A DNA stretch of 64,000 nucleotides, taken from NCBI RefSeq assembly GCF_030269485.1, contig NZ_BSTL01000008.1, positions 1 through 64,000 on the forward strand, in the 5' to 3' direction. The stretch comes from Actinoplanes sp. NBRC 103695. Lineage in GTDB: Bacteria; Actinomycetota; Actinomycetes; Mycobacteriales; Micromonosporaceae. Shown here piece by piece: positions 48,218 through 56,261 of the stretch. The translations under genes and the position numbers were made by a program. Below the pieces are notes generated by a model that made no database searches, was not told the origin of the DNA, and was given only the letters and a program-made list of their open reading frames with translations. Position 1 is the stretch's first letter; every line of letters begins with the position of its first letter.

Positions 48218-48875
48218 ACGCCACGCTCAGCAGGCCGGCCCTGGTCTGGACCTGGTAGCGGGTCCGTCCACGCTTGACGACGGTGCCGGCCAGGCCCGCG
48301 TACTTGCCGGTGCCGGTCACCTGGATCCGCTCGCCGACCTGAAGCGGCACGTGGGCGGGGGCCGCCGTGGATCGGCCGGTCCGGATGCGTGCCAGCTCGG
48401 CCTCGTACCGGGAGTCCATCTCCGCGGGCCGGCCCTGATGCGACCACGTGTAGATCGCCGACGTGTTGAAGCCGGAGAAGCAGGCGCGGCACGACTTGAC
48501 CCGGATCGGCCGGCGGTGCGCCGTCGTGCGGTGACCGGCCGGGCAGACACCCACCCAGGCGCCGTCGACGCTGGGCGCGTCCGCCGGCATGCATCGCCGG
48601 CCCGAGCAGCCGATGCGCCGTGCGTTGGCGCGCCAGAGCCGGTCGTGGCCGTGTCCCGGCCCGGTCACGGCGTGGGCGATCTCGTGCAGCACCGTCTCGG
48701 TGACCTGCTCGACCTCGTAGAGCGAGATCAGGGGACGAGACAGTCCGATCTCCTGTACGTCGAAGCGGCACACGCCGGCCCGCGTCTTGGCGTTGTCGAA
48801 TGTCAAGCGCCACCCGGTCAGCCCATGCCGGGCCATCAGGTCGGAGGCGAGCCGCCTCGCTGTCGTCAGATCCAA
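48192..48875 (-). CDS. SprT-like zinc metalloprotease with C-terminal zinc-ribbon and SH3-like tail
   Basis: The 227-aa product has the metzincin-like motif HEIAH at about residue 64 in VTETVLHEIAHAVTGPGHGHDRLWRANARRIG. A Cys-containing segment follows (GCSGRRCMPAD, GVCPAGH, CRACFSGF), suggesting a zinc ribbon. The last 60 residues read VGERIQVTGTGKYAGLAGTVVKRGRTRYQV, a KOW/SH3-like barrel. SprT/Spartan relatives remove DNA-protein crosslinks in eukaryotes. The bacterial role is unclear. The tail barrel suggests nucleic-acid or ribosome contact. Confidence 0.8.
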   Translation of the reverse strand: MDLTTARRLASDLMARHGLTGWRLTFDNAKTRAGVCRFDVQEIGLSRPLISLYEVEQVTETVLHEIAHAVTGPGHGHDRLWRANARRIGCSGRRCMPADAPSVDGAWVGVCPAGHRTTAHRRPIRVKSCRACFSGFNTSAIYTWSHQGRPAEMDSRYEAELARIRTGRSTAAPAHVPLQVGERIQVTGTGKYAGLAGTVVKRGRTRYQVQTRAGLLSVAFTAAQHVP

Positions 48876-48971
48876 CCCACCGCTCCCACCGACTCGCCTT
48901 CGACGGACAATCGTGCCACGGCAGGCGCGGGATCAGCGATAAGTCCACTGTGGATTCGTTAGCCTGACCGG

Positions 48972-49886
48972 GTGAACGATCGAAGTTCCAGGGCCCGGCT
49001 GCTGGCGGAGTCGGCCGCGCTGATCGTCCTGCTGGCCTCGACGTGGCTGATCGTGGGGGCGTCGTTGCAGGGTGCGAGTGTGGCCGTGGTGTCGGCGGGT
49101 CGCACCGGATTCGCCGTCCTCGGCCTGGCGGCGCTCACCTGGTGGCCGGCATCACGCGCCTCCACCACCTCCGAGGACGTGACCGTCGCGCCGGCGTACC
49201 GATGGTGGCAGCTCTTGCTCCTCGCACTGACCGGCGTGACCGCCTACACCGTGTTGTCGACGATGGCGATCCACCTTGCCGGCCCCGCCTTGCCGACCCT
49301 GGTCCTGGCCCTCACCCCGGCGGTGGTCCTGGCCGCGGAAAGTGTGCCGGCCCGCGCCCGGCCGCCGGCAATCGCCATCGCCGGGACCGGACTCGCGGTC
49401 GCGGGCGCCATTCTGTACGTGATACCCCGGCTCGCCGGATCCCTCGGACGGGACGTCGCGCTCGGGGCACTGTCCGCGGCCGGGGCGATGTTGTCGATGG
49501 CGTTCTACACCATCTACTTCGCCACCGTGAACCGGCACCATCGAGGGGCGATGGCGCCGCGGATCATGCCGGTCTTCGCGGTCGGGGCGATCCCGCTCGT
49601 GGTCTGGGCCGGTACGGACGTCGCCGGCGGCGCCACGGTCGGCTGGCCGGTGATCGGGATGCTCGCCTTCCTCGGCATCGTGATCTACGTGCCCGCCTAC
49701 CTGCTGCAGCACCGGATCCTGCTGAGCGGCGGACCGTCATACGCGGCGCTGCTCGGACTGGCCGTCCCGCCCCTGGTCGGGGTCAGCTCGGCGTTGCTGC
49801 ATCTGAGCCTGTTCCCCACGCCCCTGCAGATCGCGGGCACCGCGGTCACCTTGCTGGGCATGGTCCTCGTCATCCGGCGACGGTAG
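48972..49886 (+). CDS. DMT-superfamily (EamA) transporter
   Basis: The GTG at 48972 gives 304 aa with ten hydrophobic segments in two EamA halves. The first half includes ALIVLLASTWLIVGASLQGASVAVVSAGR and YTVLSTMAIHLAGPALPTLVLALTP. The second includes GALSAAGAMLSMAFYTIYFATVNRHH and GGPSYAALLGLAVPPLVGVSSALL. DMT transporters export small metabolites such as amino acids or toxic analogues. The substrate is not readable. A 19-bp tandem repeat array starts about 75 bp after its stop codon. Confidence 0.87.
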   Translation: MNDRSSRARLLAESAALIVLLASTWLIVGASLQGASVAVVSAGRTGFAVLGLAALTWWPASRASTTSEDVTVAPAYRWWQLLLLALTGVTAYTVLSTMAIHLAGPALPTLVLALTPAVVLAAESVPARARPPAIAIAGTGLAVAGAILYVIPRLAGSLGRDVALGALSAAGAMLSMAFYTIYFATVNRHHRGAMAPRIMPVFAVGAIPLVVWAGTDVAGGATVGWPVIGMLAFLGIVIYVPAYLLQHRILLSGGPSYAALLGLAVPPLVGVSSALLHLSLFPTPLQIAGTAVTLLGMVLVIRRR

Positions 49887-49960
49887 GACCGCGACCGACG
49901 TCCGGCGAACCCTGCCCCAGACGTCGGCGTGCTCGGCTTCGCGTCGGCGTGCTCGGTTTC

Positions 49961-50126
49961 GTGGTGGTAGCTCGGTTAGGTGGCGGTAGCTCGGTTGGGC
50001 GGTGGTAGCTCGGTTGGGCGGTGGTAGCTCGGTTGGGCGGTGGTAGCTCGGTTGGGCGGTGGTAGCTCGGTTGGGCGGTGGTAGCTCGGTTGGGCGGTGG
50101 TAGCTCGGTTGGGCGGTGGTAGCTCA
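49961..50126. repeat. Repeat locus A: nine 19-bp units
   Basis: TAGCTC recurs at exactly 19-bp steps from 49968 to 50120. Unit GGTGGTAGCTCGGTTGGGC, nearly invariant from the third copy on. Just before it are two 20-bp copies of a GTCGGCGTGCTCGG element (49922 and 49942). Confidence 0.92.
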
Positions 50127-50145
50127 GCGCGCCTTCGGATTCGCG

Positions 50146-50198
50146 GATGCCGCGCTCAGCTACCACGACGCCAGAAAGTGGTAGCCCATCGCGGCATC
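50146..50198. repeat. Nested inverted repeat next to locus A
   Basis: Outer arms GATGCCGCG (50146-50154) and CGCGGCATC (50190-50198). Inner arms GCTACCAC (50159-50166) and GTGGTAGC (50178-50185). The inner arms reuse the GTGGTAG core of the 19-bp array. Confidence 0.8.
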
Positions 50199-50269
50199 GA
50201 GGGCCGGAATACCGCCCGGTTCTACCACTTCGGTCTCGACAGCCGGCCGCGACCGGCCGCAGTGAGGGC

Positions 50270-50293
50270 GAGCGGGCACCCGGGGGCCTGGCA
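50270..50293. repeat. 24-nt module shared with locus B
   Basis: GAGCGGGCACCCGGG, one base, GCCTGGCA. The same two-part module occurs at 58842-58865 and 58911-58934. Confidence 0.75.
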
Positions 50294-50378
50294 TCCGACA
50301 TCGCCCACCCCCTCACCGCAAGCGGCCGCAGGGCGAGTGGGCACGCATCGCCCGCTCAGCACCAACTGGCCGCATGGT

Positions 50379-50520
50379 GGGTGAGTGCTCGGCGCAGGCG
50401 CCCGCATGATGGGTGAGCGCTCGACGCAGGCGCCCGCATGATGGGTGAGCGCTCGACGCAGGCGCCCGTAGGACGGGTGAGCACTCAGCGCAAGAGCCAG
50501 CAGGACGGGTGAGCACGCAT
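50379..50520. repeat. 32-bp tandem repeat, about four and a half units
   Basis: GGGTGAG recurs at 50379, 50411, 50443, 50475 and 50507, each 32 bp apart. The second and third units are nearly identical. The gap 49887-50613 holds no convincing gene apart from these repeats and a terminator. Confidence 0.88.
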
Positions 50521-50543
50521 CGAAAAGGGGCAGCGATAAAGAC

Positions 50544-50573
50544 GGCCCGCCCGGCACGAATGCCGAGCGGGCC
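50544..50573 (-). terminator. Terminator of the DEAD-box helicase gene
   Basis: 13-bp stem with one mismatch (50544-50556 with 50561-50573), 4-nt loop, followed on the minus strand by GTCTTTATC. Confidence 0.75.
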
Positions 50574-50613
50574 ATCGAAGCAATCCCGTCACCCCGCGAA
50601 GGGGCGACGTCGA

Positions 50614-52119
50614 TCAGACGCGCGCGCCGCGCCGGCTGCCTGCCCGGGTGCCGGCGGAGAACGCCGCCGCGCCGCCGCGACCGGTCTGCCGGGCGGCCCC
50701 GCCGGCGCTCTGAGCCACCGAGGTCCGCGTCGTCGCCGTCCGGGCCGGCTGCCCCGCGCGGGCCGAGGATTGACCGCCGCGCGAGCTCTGGGTCGTGCGC
50801 TGCTCGCCGCCACCACCACCGGCACCGGTGCCCCGGCCGCTGCGGCGAGGACGTCCGCGTCCGCCGGCAGCGGAGCCGCCGCCCGAGGATGCCTGCGCGC
50901 TGTGGCGCGGACGGCTGGCAGCCGGTCGCTCCGGAGCCGCCGGCGGCGCGCTCTGGAACACGCGGTCGCCCGGCGCGAGCTCGGCGAGAACCTTGTCGCC
51001 GGGCCGGGTGCGGGTCGTCGTCGGCCGGATGCCCGCCTTGCGGGTCAGGTCGCGGACGTCGCTCTGCTGGTCGTCGGTCATCAGCGTGATGACCGTGCCG
51101 GCCGCGCCCGCCCGTGCGGTCCGGCCGGACCGGTGCAGGTAGGCCTTGTGCTCGACCGGCGGGTCGGCGTGGATGACCAGCGCGATGTCGTCGACGTGGA
51201 TGCCGCGGGCCGCGATGTCGGTGGCCACCAGCGTCGGCGCGGAGCCGTCGGAGAAGGCCGACAGGTTGCGGTCGCGGGCGTTCTGCGCCAGGTTGCCGTG
51301 CAGCTCGACGGCGGGAACCCCGGCGGCGATGAGCTGGCGGGTCAGCACCTTGGCGCGACGCTTGGTGCGGGTGAAGACGACCGAGCGGCCGGGCGCGGCG
51401 AGCAGGTCCACCAGGACCGGGAACCGGTCGTCGTGCCGGACGTGCAGCACGTGGTGGGCCATCTCGATCGGCGCCTCGGTGGCCGGGTCGACGTGGTGCG
51501 TGACCGGGCGGCGCATGAAGCGCTTGACCAGCACGTCCACGCCGCCGTCGAGGGTGGCCGAGAAGAGCAGCCGCTGACCGTCACGCGGGGTGGCGTCCAT
51601 CAGCCGGCGTACGACGGGCAGGAAGCCGAGGTCGGCCATGTGGTCGGCCTCGTCGAGCACGGTGACCTCGACCCCGCCGAGGTCGACGTGGCCGTGTTCC
51701 ATGTGGTCGAGGAGCCGGCCGGGGCACGCCACCAGCACGTCGATGCCGTCGCGCAGGGCCTTGATCTGCGGGTTCGCCCCGACGCCGCCGAAGACGGTGA
51801 GGGTGCGAAGGCCGAACGCGGCGGCCATGGGCGCCAGCGCTGCGTCGATCTGGGTGGCCAGCTCGCGGGTCGGCGCCAGGATCAGCGCGCGCGGGCGGCG
51901 GGGTCGGCGGGCGGTGCCGGAGGCGGCCAGCCGGGCGATCAGCGGAAGGGCGAACGCGTACGTCTTGCCCGAGCCGGTGCGGCCGCGGCCGAGCACGTCC
52001 CGCCCGGCGAGGGAATCCGGCAGCGTCGCGGCCTGGATCGGGAAGGGCTCGGTGATGCCGCGGGCGGCGAGAGTCGCGGCGAGCTTTGCGGGCACGCCGA
52101 GATCGGTGAATGAAGGCAT
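50614..52119 (-). CDS. DEAD-box RNA helicase with Gly/Arg/Ser-rich tail
   Basis: The ATG at 52117-52119 gives MPSFTDLGVPAKLAATLAARGITEPFPIQ (Q motif), then GRTGSGKT (motif I), PTRELATQI (Ia), VLDEADHM (II), LLFSATL (III), VVFTRTKRRAK (IV), DIAARGIHVDD (V) and HRSGRTARAG (VI). The domain ends near residue 385. The last 115 residues are disordered, rich in Gly, Arg, Ser and Ala, and suited to RNA binding or condensates. It fits the RhlE-like helicases of actinobacteria, which unwind structured RNA at low temperature or in ribosome assembly. A 250-bp gap to the divergent sigma gene leaves room for a long 5' leader. A terminator follows it. Confidence 0.92.
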   Translation of the reverse strand: MPSFTDLGVPAKLAATLAARGITEPFPIQAATLPDSLAGRDVLGRGRTGSGKTYAFALPLIARLAASGTARRPRRPRALILAPTRELATQIDAALAPMAAAFGLRTLTVFGGVGANPQIKALRDGIDVLVACPGRLLDHMEHGHVDLGGVEVTVLDEADHMADLGFLPVVRRLMDATPRDGQRLLFSATLDGGVDVLVKRFMRRPVTHHVDPATEAPIEMAHHVLHVRHDDRFPVLVDLLAAPGRSVVFTRTKRRAKVLTRQLIAAGVPAVELHGNLAQNARDRNLSAFSDGSAPTLVATDIAARGIHVDDIALVIHADPPVEHKAYLHRSGRTARAGAAGTVITLMTDDQQSDVRDLTRKAGIRPTTTRTRPGDKVLAELAPGDRVFQSAPPAAPERPAASRPRHSAQASSGGGSAAGGRGRPRRSGRGTGAGGGGGEQRTTQSSRGGQSSARAGQPARTATTRTSVAQSAGGAARQTGRGGAAAFSAGTRAGSRRGARV

Positions 52120-52369
52120 TAAGTGCTGAACTCTCCAACGTCTGGATGGTCGTCCTGCCCGGCGCAGACCCGGTCGCGAGTCGCGGCGCGTGGTGGTCGA
52201 TCCGAAGGCGGCCCGAGGCAAGACTGTGCGGGCCGCGTGATCAAGTGTACGCCCTCTTCCGATGCAACCGGTCTGCACCCGAAAGTGACCGGCGCCGCAC
52301 TCAACGCGGCGGACCTTTTGACTCAGTGCCGGACCCCCCGCCCCGGCCCTTGGTCGCAAGGAGTCCCCC

Positions 52370-53200
52370 ATGAGTGGTGAACGCCGTCGTGAAGACACCG
52401 TCCGGGCGCACATGCCGCTCGTGGGCCATCTGGTCCGCGAGATGCTCGCCCGGGTGCCGTCCCACGTGAGCCGTGACGATCTTCTCTCCGCCGGGTATGC
52501 GGCACTGGTCGCGGCCGCCCGTGGCTTCGACGAGGAGCGTGGCGTCCCGTTCGCCCGTTTCGCCGCTGCCCGGGTGCGCGGCGCGCTGCTGGACGAGTTG
52601 CGTGGCCTGGACTGGGCCAGCCGCTCGGTGCGGCAGCGGGCCCGGCGTACCGACTCGGCCCGGCAGGAGCTGACCGCCGAGCTGGGCCGCACGCCCACCA
52701 TCGCCGAGGTGGCCGAGCGGATGGGCTGTTCGGCCGAGGACATCGAGTCGGCAGACGACGACGTGCAGCGTGCCGTGGTGTTCAGCCTGCAGGGCTTCGC
52801 CACGGCCGGCGCCGAGGACATGGTCACCGAGCCGGGTGTCGGCCCCGAGGACATGCTGATCCGCCGGGAGCGGGTGGGCTACCTGCGGCACGCGATCGAC
52901 GCCCTGCCGGACCGCTTGCAGGCGGTGATCCGCGGCTACTTCTTCGAGGAGCGGCCGATGGCGCAGATCGCGGTGGAGCTGGGCGTCACCGAGTCGCGGG
53001 TGTCGCAGCTGCGCTCCGAGGCGCTGGGTCTGCTCAAGGACGGTCTGAACACGCATCTGGACCCGGGGCTGGCCGCTGCGGCGAAGGAGGGCTGCGTGGC
53101 GCGTCGCCGGTCGGCGTACTTCGAGTCGATCGCCGACCGCGGCACCCTGAGGTCCCGTCTCGCGGTGACCAGCGTCGACGGGCTGCCCGTCGCGGCCTGA
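52370..53200 (+). CDS. FliA/WhiG-type alternative sigma factor (copy 1)
   Basis: The ATG at 52370 has AAGGAG six bases upstream. The 276-aa product has region 2 (HMPLVGHLVREMLARVPSHVSRDDLLSAGYAALVAAARGFD and FARFAAARVRGALLDELRGLDW), region 3 (ELGRTPTIAEVAERMG) and region 4 (ERPMAQIAVELGVTESRVSQLRSEAL). After region 4 comes a tail of about 50 aa, LNTHLDPGLA, CVARRRSAYFESIADRGTLRSRLAVTSVDG, which the second copy shares. It belongs to the sigma-28 group used for flagella and sporulation. Motile spores would suit an Actinoplanes-like host, but this is inference. Confidence 0.9.
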   Translation: MSGERRREDTVRAHMPLVGHLVREMLARVPSHVSRDDLLSAGYAALVAAARGFDEERGVPFARFAAARVRGALLDELRGLDWASRSVRQRARRTDSARQELTAELGRTPTIAEVAERMGCSAEDIESADDDVQRAVVFSLQGFATAGAEDMVTEPGVGPEDMLIRRERVGYLRHAIDALPDRLQAVIRGYFFEERPMAQIAVELGVTESRVSQLRSEALGLLKDGLNTHLDPGLAAAAKEGCVARRRSAYFESIADRGTLRSRLAVTSVDGLPVAA

Positions 53201-53212
53201 GGGACCACACGG

Positions 53213-53246
53213 AAAGGGGGACGCGGCTCCAGCCGCGTCCCCCTTT
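53213..53246. terminator. Bidirectional terminator with A- and T-tracts
   Basis: AAAGGGGGACGCGGCT (53213-53228) and its exact complement (53231-53246) form one of the longest hairpins in the window, between the sigma gene (+) and a lipoprotein gene (-). Confidence 0.9.
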
Positions 53247-53253
53247 GCCGTCG

Positions 53254-53766
53254 TTACGCGTTCGCGCAGGTACCGGCCTTCTTCTGGGCCGCGATCGCCT
53301 TCGCCGCGCCCTGCGAGTAGAGGGACAGGCCCTCCTTGGCGGGCTCCAGCTTCCAGGCGTCCTTCTCGTACACCATGGTGTACGACTGCGCCGCCACGAG
53401 CTGTTTGGCGATCACGACGGCCCGGTCGGCGCCCTCCATCCGGGCGCTGGTGAGGTTGATGGCCAGGCCCTTGCGAGAGCAGGCCTCGTTCAGCTTGACG
53501 TAGTCGTCCTTGGTGATCGCCGCCTTGCCCTGGGCGGTGTACATCTCCCAGGCGCCGGCGAAGTCCCCGCCGCTGAACCGGTCGAACATGGTCTGGGCGG
53601 CGGCCTTCGCGCCCTCGAGGGACTTCGGCTCGGGACCGCCCGCCGCGGCGGCCGAGTTACCGGCCGGGGCCTCGTCGTCGCCGGAACAACCGGCGCTGAA
53701 ACTGAGGGCGGCGGCCGCGATCAGGGCCAGCGCGCCGAGACGTCGGAACGGGTGGTGGTTGGTCAT
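53254..53766 (-). CDS. Lipoprotein with an NTF2/DUF4878-like domain
   Basis: The 170-aa product has a signal with lipobox SAGC (Cys near 27), an Ala/Gly linker, then a compact alpha+beta domain: AKAAAQTMFDRFSGGDFAGAWEMYTAQGKAAITKDDYVKLNEAC and a strand block VVIAKQLVAAQSYTMVYEKDAWKLEP. This resembles NTF2-like/DUF4878 lipoproteins, which bind small ligands or partners outside the cell. The two cysteines, one in NEAC and one in GTCANA at the end, may form a disulfide. It converges with the sigma gene across a shared terminator. Confidence 0.75.
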   Translation of the reverse strand: MTNHHPFRRLGALALIAAAALSFSAGCSGDDEAPAGNSAAAAGGPEPKSLEGAKAAAQTMFDRFSGGDFAGAWEMYTAQGKAAITKDDYVKLNEACSRKGLAINLTSARMEGADRAVVIAKQLVAAQSYTMVYEKDAWKLEPAKEGLSLYSQGAAKAIAAQKKAGTCANA

Positions 53767-53897
53767 GACCGGGTTAATCGAGAGCGGCCGTTCGACGTAA
53801 CGGGGACGGCCGATACTGACGGATTGCGGACACTTGCCGCCCCGGCCGTAACCTGTGGGGAAGGCGGTATTGTGTTTCGTTTACGGACACGAAAAAA

Positions 53898-53915
53898 GCG
53901 ACCAATAATGGTCGC
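53898..53915 (+). promoter_or_regulatory. Leader hairpin upstream of the HelD-type helicase gene
   Basis: GCGACCA (53898-53904) pairs with TGGTCGC (53909-53915), loop of 4. It lies 35 bp before the TTG start, after an A-tract and a TTTCGT/ACGAAA inverted repeat (53875-53894). Confidence 0.5.
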
Positions 53916-53949
53916 CGACCCGCGAATGCTACCACATCAAGGAGCGGTT

Positions 53950-56238
53950 TTGTCAAGCACTAGGCCTTCGGAATTGGCAAGCGCTGACATCCGAGACGAA
54001 CAACTCTATCTCGACCGCCTCTACGCCCGTCTCGACGTGCTGCGCGAGCAGTCTGACCAGCGGCTTCGCGCCATCCTGCTGGAGGCCGGCGGCACCCCGC
54101 AGGGCCGCTCCCAGCGCGAGGCGACCCGCGCGCATTACGCCGAGCAACTCGCTCAGATGAATGCCGTGGAGAACGGCCTGTGCTTCGGCCGGCTGGATTT
54201 CACCGGCGATGAGCCGCGCTATATCGGCCGCCTGGGGCTCTTCGACGAGGATCGCTCCGCCGAGCCGCTGCTGGTCGATTGGCGCGCACCCGCCGCACGC
54301 CCGTTCTACCTGGCCACGGCTGTGTCGCCGGAGGGCGTGACCCGCCGCCGGCACCTGCGCACCAAGGGCCGGCAGCTGACCGGGATCGACGACGAGGTGC
54401 TCGACCTGGCGGCCGGTGGCGGCGGGCGGGAGGACGTGACCGGCGAGGCGGCGCTGCTGTCCGCGCTGACCGCGGGCCGGACCGGCCGGATGCGGGACAT
54501 CGTCGAGACCATCCAGGCCGAGCAGGACGAGGTCATCCGGTCCGGGCTGCCCGGCGTACTCGTCGTCCAGGGCGGACCCGGCACCGGCAAGACCGCGGTC
54601 GCGCTGCACCGCGCCGCCTATCTGCTCTTCACCCACCGTGCCCAGCTCACCAAGCAGGGCGTCCTGATCCTCGGGCCGAACGCCACGTTCCTCCGCTACA
54701 TCTCCCAGGTCCTGCCGTCCCTCGCGGAGACCGGCGTGATGCTCGCCACCCTGGGTGACATGTTCCCCGGCGTGCGCGCCCGCGCCGAGGAGCCGCCGGC
54801 GGTCGCCGCGGTCAAGGGCCAGGTGGCGATGACGGACGTGCTGGCCAGGGCGGTCGCCGACTGGCAGACCGTGCCGCACGACTTCGTCGAGGTCGACCAC
54901 GACGGCTACCCGCTGCGCATCGAGCGGGCGATCTGCGAGGACGCCCGCGCCACCGCACGCCGGGCCGGCCGGCCGCACAACATCGCCCGGTCGATGTTCG
55001 TCACCGAGGTGATCCACGCGCTGTCCCTGCAGATCGCCGAGCGGATCGGCGCCGACCCGCTCGGCGGTGACAACCTGCTGTCCGAGGCCGACCTGGCGGA
55101 GACCCGGCGGGAACTGCGCGAGGACATCGACGTGCAGGCCGCGCTCTTCGAGATGTGGCCGGTGCTCACCCCGAGGCGGGTGCTGCGCGAGTTGCTGTGC
55201 TCGCCCGAGCGGCTGGCGACGGCCGAGGCCCCCGCGGAACTGTTGCGCGACCGGGACGCCCGCTGGTCCCCGGCGGACGTGCCGCTGCTGGACGAGCTCG
55301 CGGAGTTGCTCGGCGAGGACGACACGTTGCGCAAGCGGGCGGTTGCGCGCGAGAGAGCAGAGGCCATCGAGTACGCCGAGGGCGTGCTCGAGATCGTCGC
55401 GGGCTCCCGGTCGCTGGACTTCGAGGACCAGGAGGAGGAGATCCTCTCCGCGATGGACGTGGTGGACGCGAGCGCCTTCGTCGAACGGCACGAGGTCCTC
55501 GACACCCGCACCGCGGCGGAGCGCGCGGCGGCCGACCGCACCTGGGTCTTCGGGCACGTCATCGTGGACGAGGCGCAGGAACTGTCGCCGATGGCGTGGC
55601 GGCTGCTCATGCGCCGGGTGCCGAGCCGGTCGCTGACCGTCGTCGGCGACGTGGCCCAGACCTCGGAACTGGCCGGCACCACCACCTGGGAGCAGGTCTT
55701 CGAGCCGTACGTGGCGCAGCGCTGGCGCCTCGCCGAGCTGACCGTCAACTACCGCACGCCCGCGGAGGTGATGGCGGTGGCGGCCGACGTGCTGGCCGCG
55801 GTCGACCCGTCGCTGCAGCCGCCGCGGTCCGTCCGCGAGTCCGGTGTCGCGCCGTGGGCCCGCCGGGTCACCGAGGACGAGCTGCCCGCCGCCCTGATCG
55901 CGGCCGTCCGTGCCGAGGTGGCCGAGGCCGGCGACGGCCGGGTCGGCGTGATCGTGCCGCAGGGCCGTGAGGGCGAGCTGGGCCACGAGCTGATGAAGGC
56001 GCTGCCCGAGGCGGCCGTCGGCGAGCAACCCGACCTGCTCAACCAGGTGGTCATGCTGACCGTGCGGCAGGCCAAGGGGCTGGAGTTCGACGCCGTCCTG
56101 GTGGCCCAGCCCGACGAGATCATCGCCGAATCGCCGCGCGGCCTGAGTGACCTCTACGTAGCAGTCACCCGGGCAACGCGGCGTCTCGGCGTACTCCACA
56201 CTGTTGATCTGCCGAAAGAGCTCAACGCACTGGCGTGA
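53950..56238 (+). CDS. HelD/HelR-like UvrD-family ATPase (RNA polymerase-associated)
   Basis: The TTG at 53950 is chosen because AAGGAG lies five bases before it (53939-53944). It gives 762 aa, right for HelD. The N-terminal part has DEQLYLDRLYARLDVLREQSDQRLRAIL, a coiled coil that in HelD enters the secondary channel of RNA polymerase. Walker A is GGPGTGKTAV at about 208, motif II is VDEAQELSPM, and the C-terminal helicase motifs are TVNYRTPAE and VRQAKGLEFDAVLV. HelD/HelR proteins free stalled RNA polymerase, and some confer rifamycin tolerance. Resistance here is possible but untested. It lies between the two paralogous sigma genes. Confidence 0.88.
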   Translation: MSSTRPSELASADIRDEQLYLDRLYARLDVLREQSDQRLRAILLEAGGTPQGRSQREATRAHYAEQLAQMNAVENGLCFGRLDFTGDEPRYIGRLGLFDEDRSAEPLLVDWRAPAARPFYLATAVSPEGVTRRRHLRTKGRQLTGIDDEVLDLAAGGGGREDVTGEAALLSALTAGRTGRMRDIVETIQAEQDEVIRSGLPGVLVVQGGPGTGKTAVALHRAAYLLFTHRAQLTKQGVLILGPNATFLRYISQVLPSLAETGVMLATLGDMFPGVRARAEEPPAVAAVKGQVAMTDVLARAVADWQTVPHDFVEVDHDGYPLRIERAICEDARATARRAGRPHNIARSMFVTEVIHALSLQIAERIGADPLGGDNLLSEADLAETRRELREDIDVQAALFEMWPVLTPRRVLRELLCSPERLATAEAPAELLRDRDARWSPADVPLLDELAELLGEDDTLRKRAVARERAEAIEYAEGVLEIVAGSRSLDFEDQEEEILSAMDVVDASAFVERHEVLDTRTAAERAAADRTWVFGHVIVDEAQELSPMAWRLLMRRVPSRSLTVVGDVAQTSELAGTTTWEQVFEPYVAQRWRLAELTVNYRTPAEVMAVAADVLAAVDPSLQPPRSVRESGVAPWARRVTEDELPAALIAAVRAEVAEAGDGRVGVIVPQGREGELGHELMKALPEAAVGEQPDLLNQVVMLTVRQAKGLEFDAVLVAQPDEIIAESPRGLSDLYVAVTRATRRLGVLHTVDLPKELNALA

Positions 56239-56261
56239 GTAAGGCCGTGTTTCAACACCAC

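Noticed and set aside
49961..50126. CRISPR array
   Set aside because: Units are contiguous with no unique spacers, the period is 19 bp, and no cas gene is in the window.
50379..50520. LacI operator cluster, because GAGCGCTC appears in the 32-bp units
   Set aside because: The flanking GGA and TCC arms are missing, and the core occurs as part of a tandem unit not placed before a start codon.
53820..53950. Rifamycin-associated element upstream of the HelD-type gene
   Set aside because: The inverted repeats present do not match what I recall of that motif.
53953..56199. 748-residue antisense frame over the HelD-type gene
   Set aside because: Shadow of a gene with a full set of helicase motifs.
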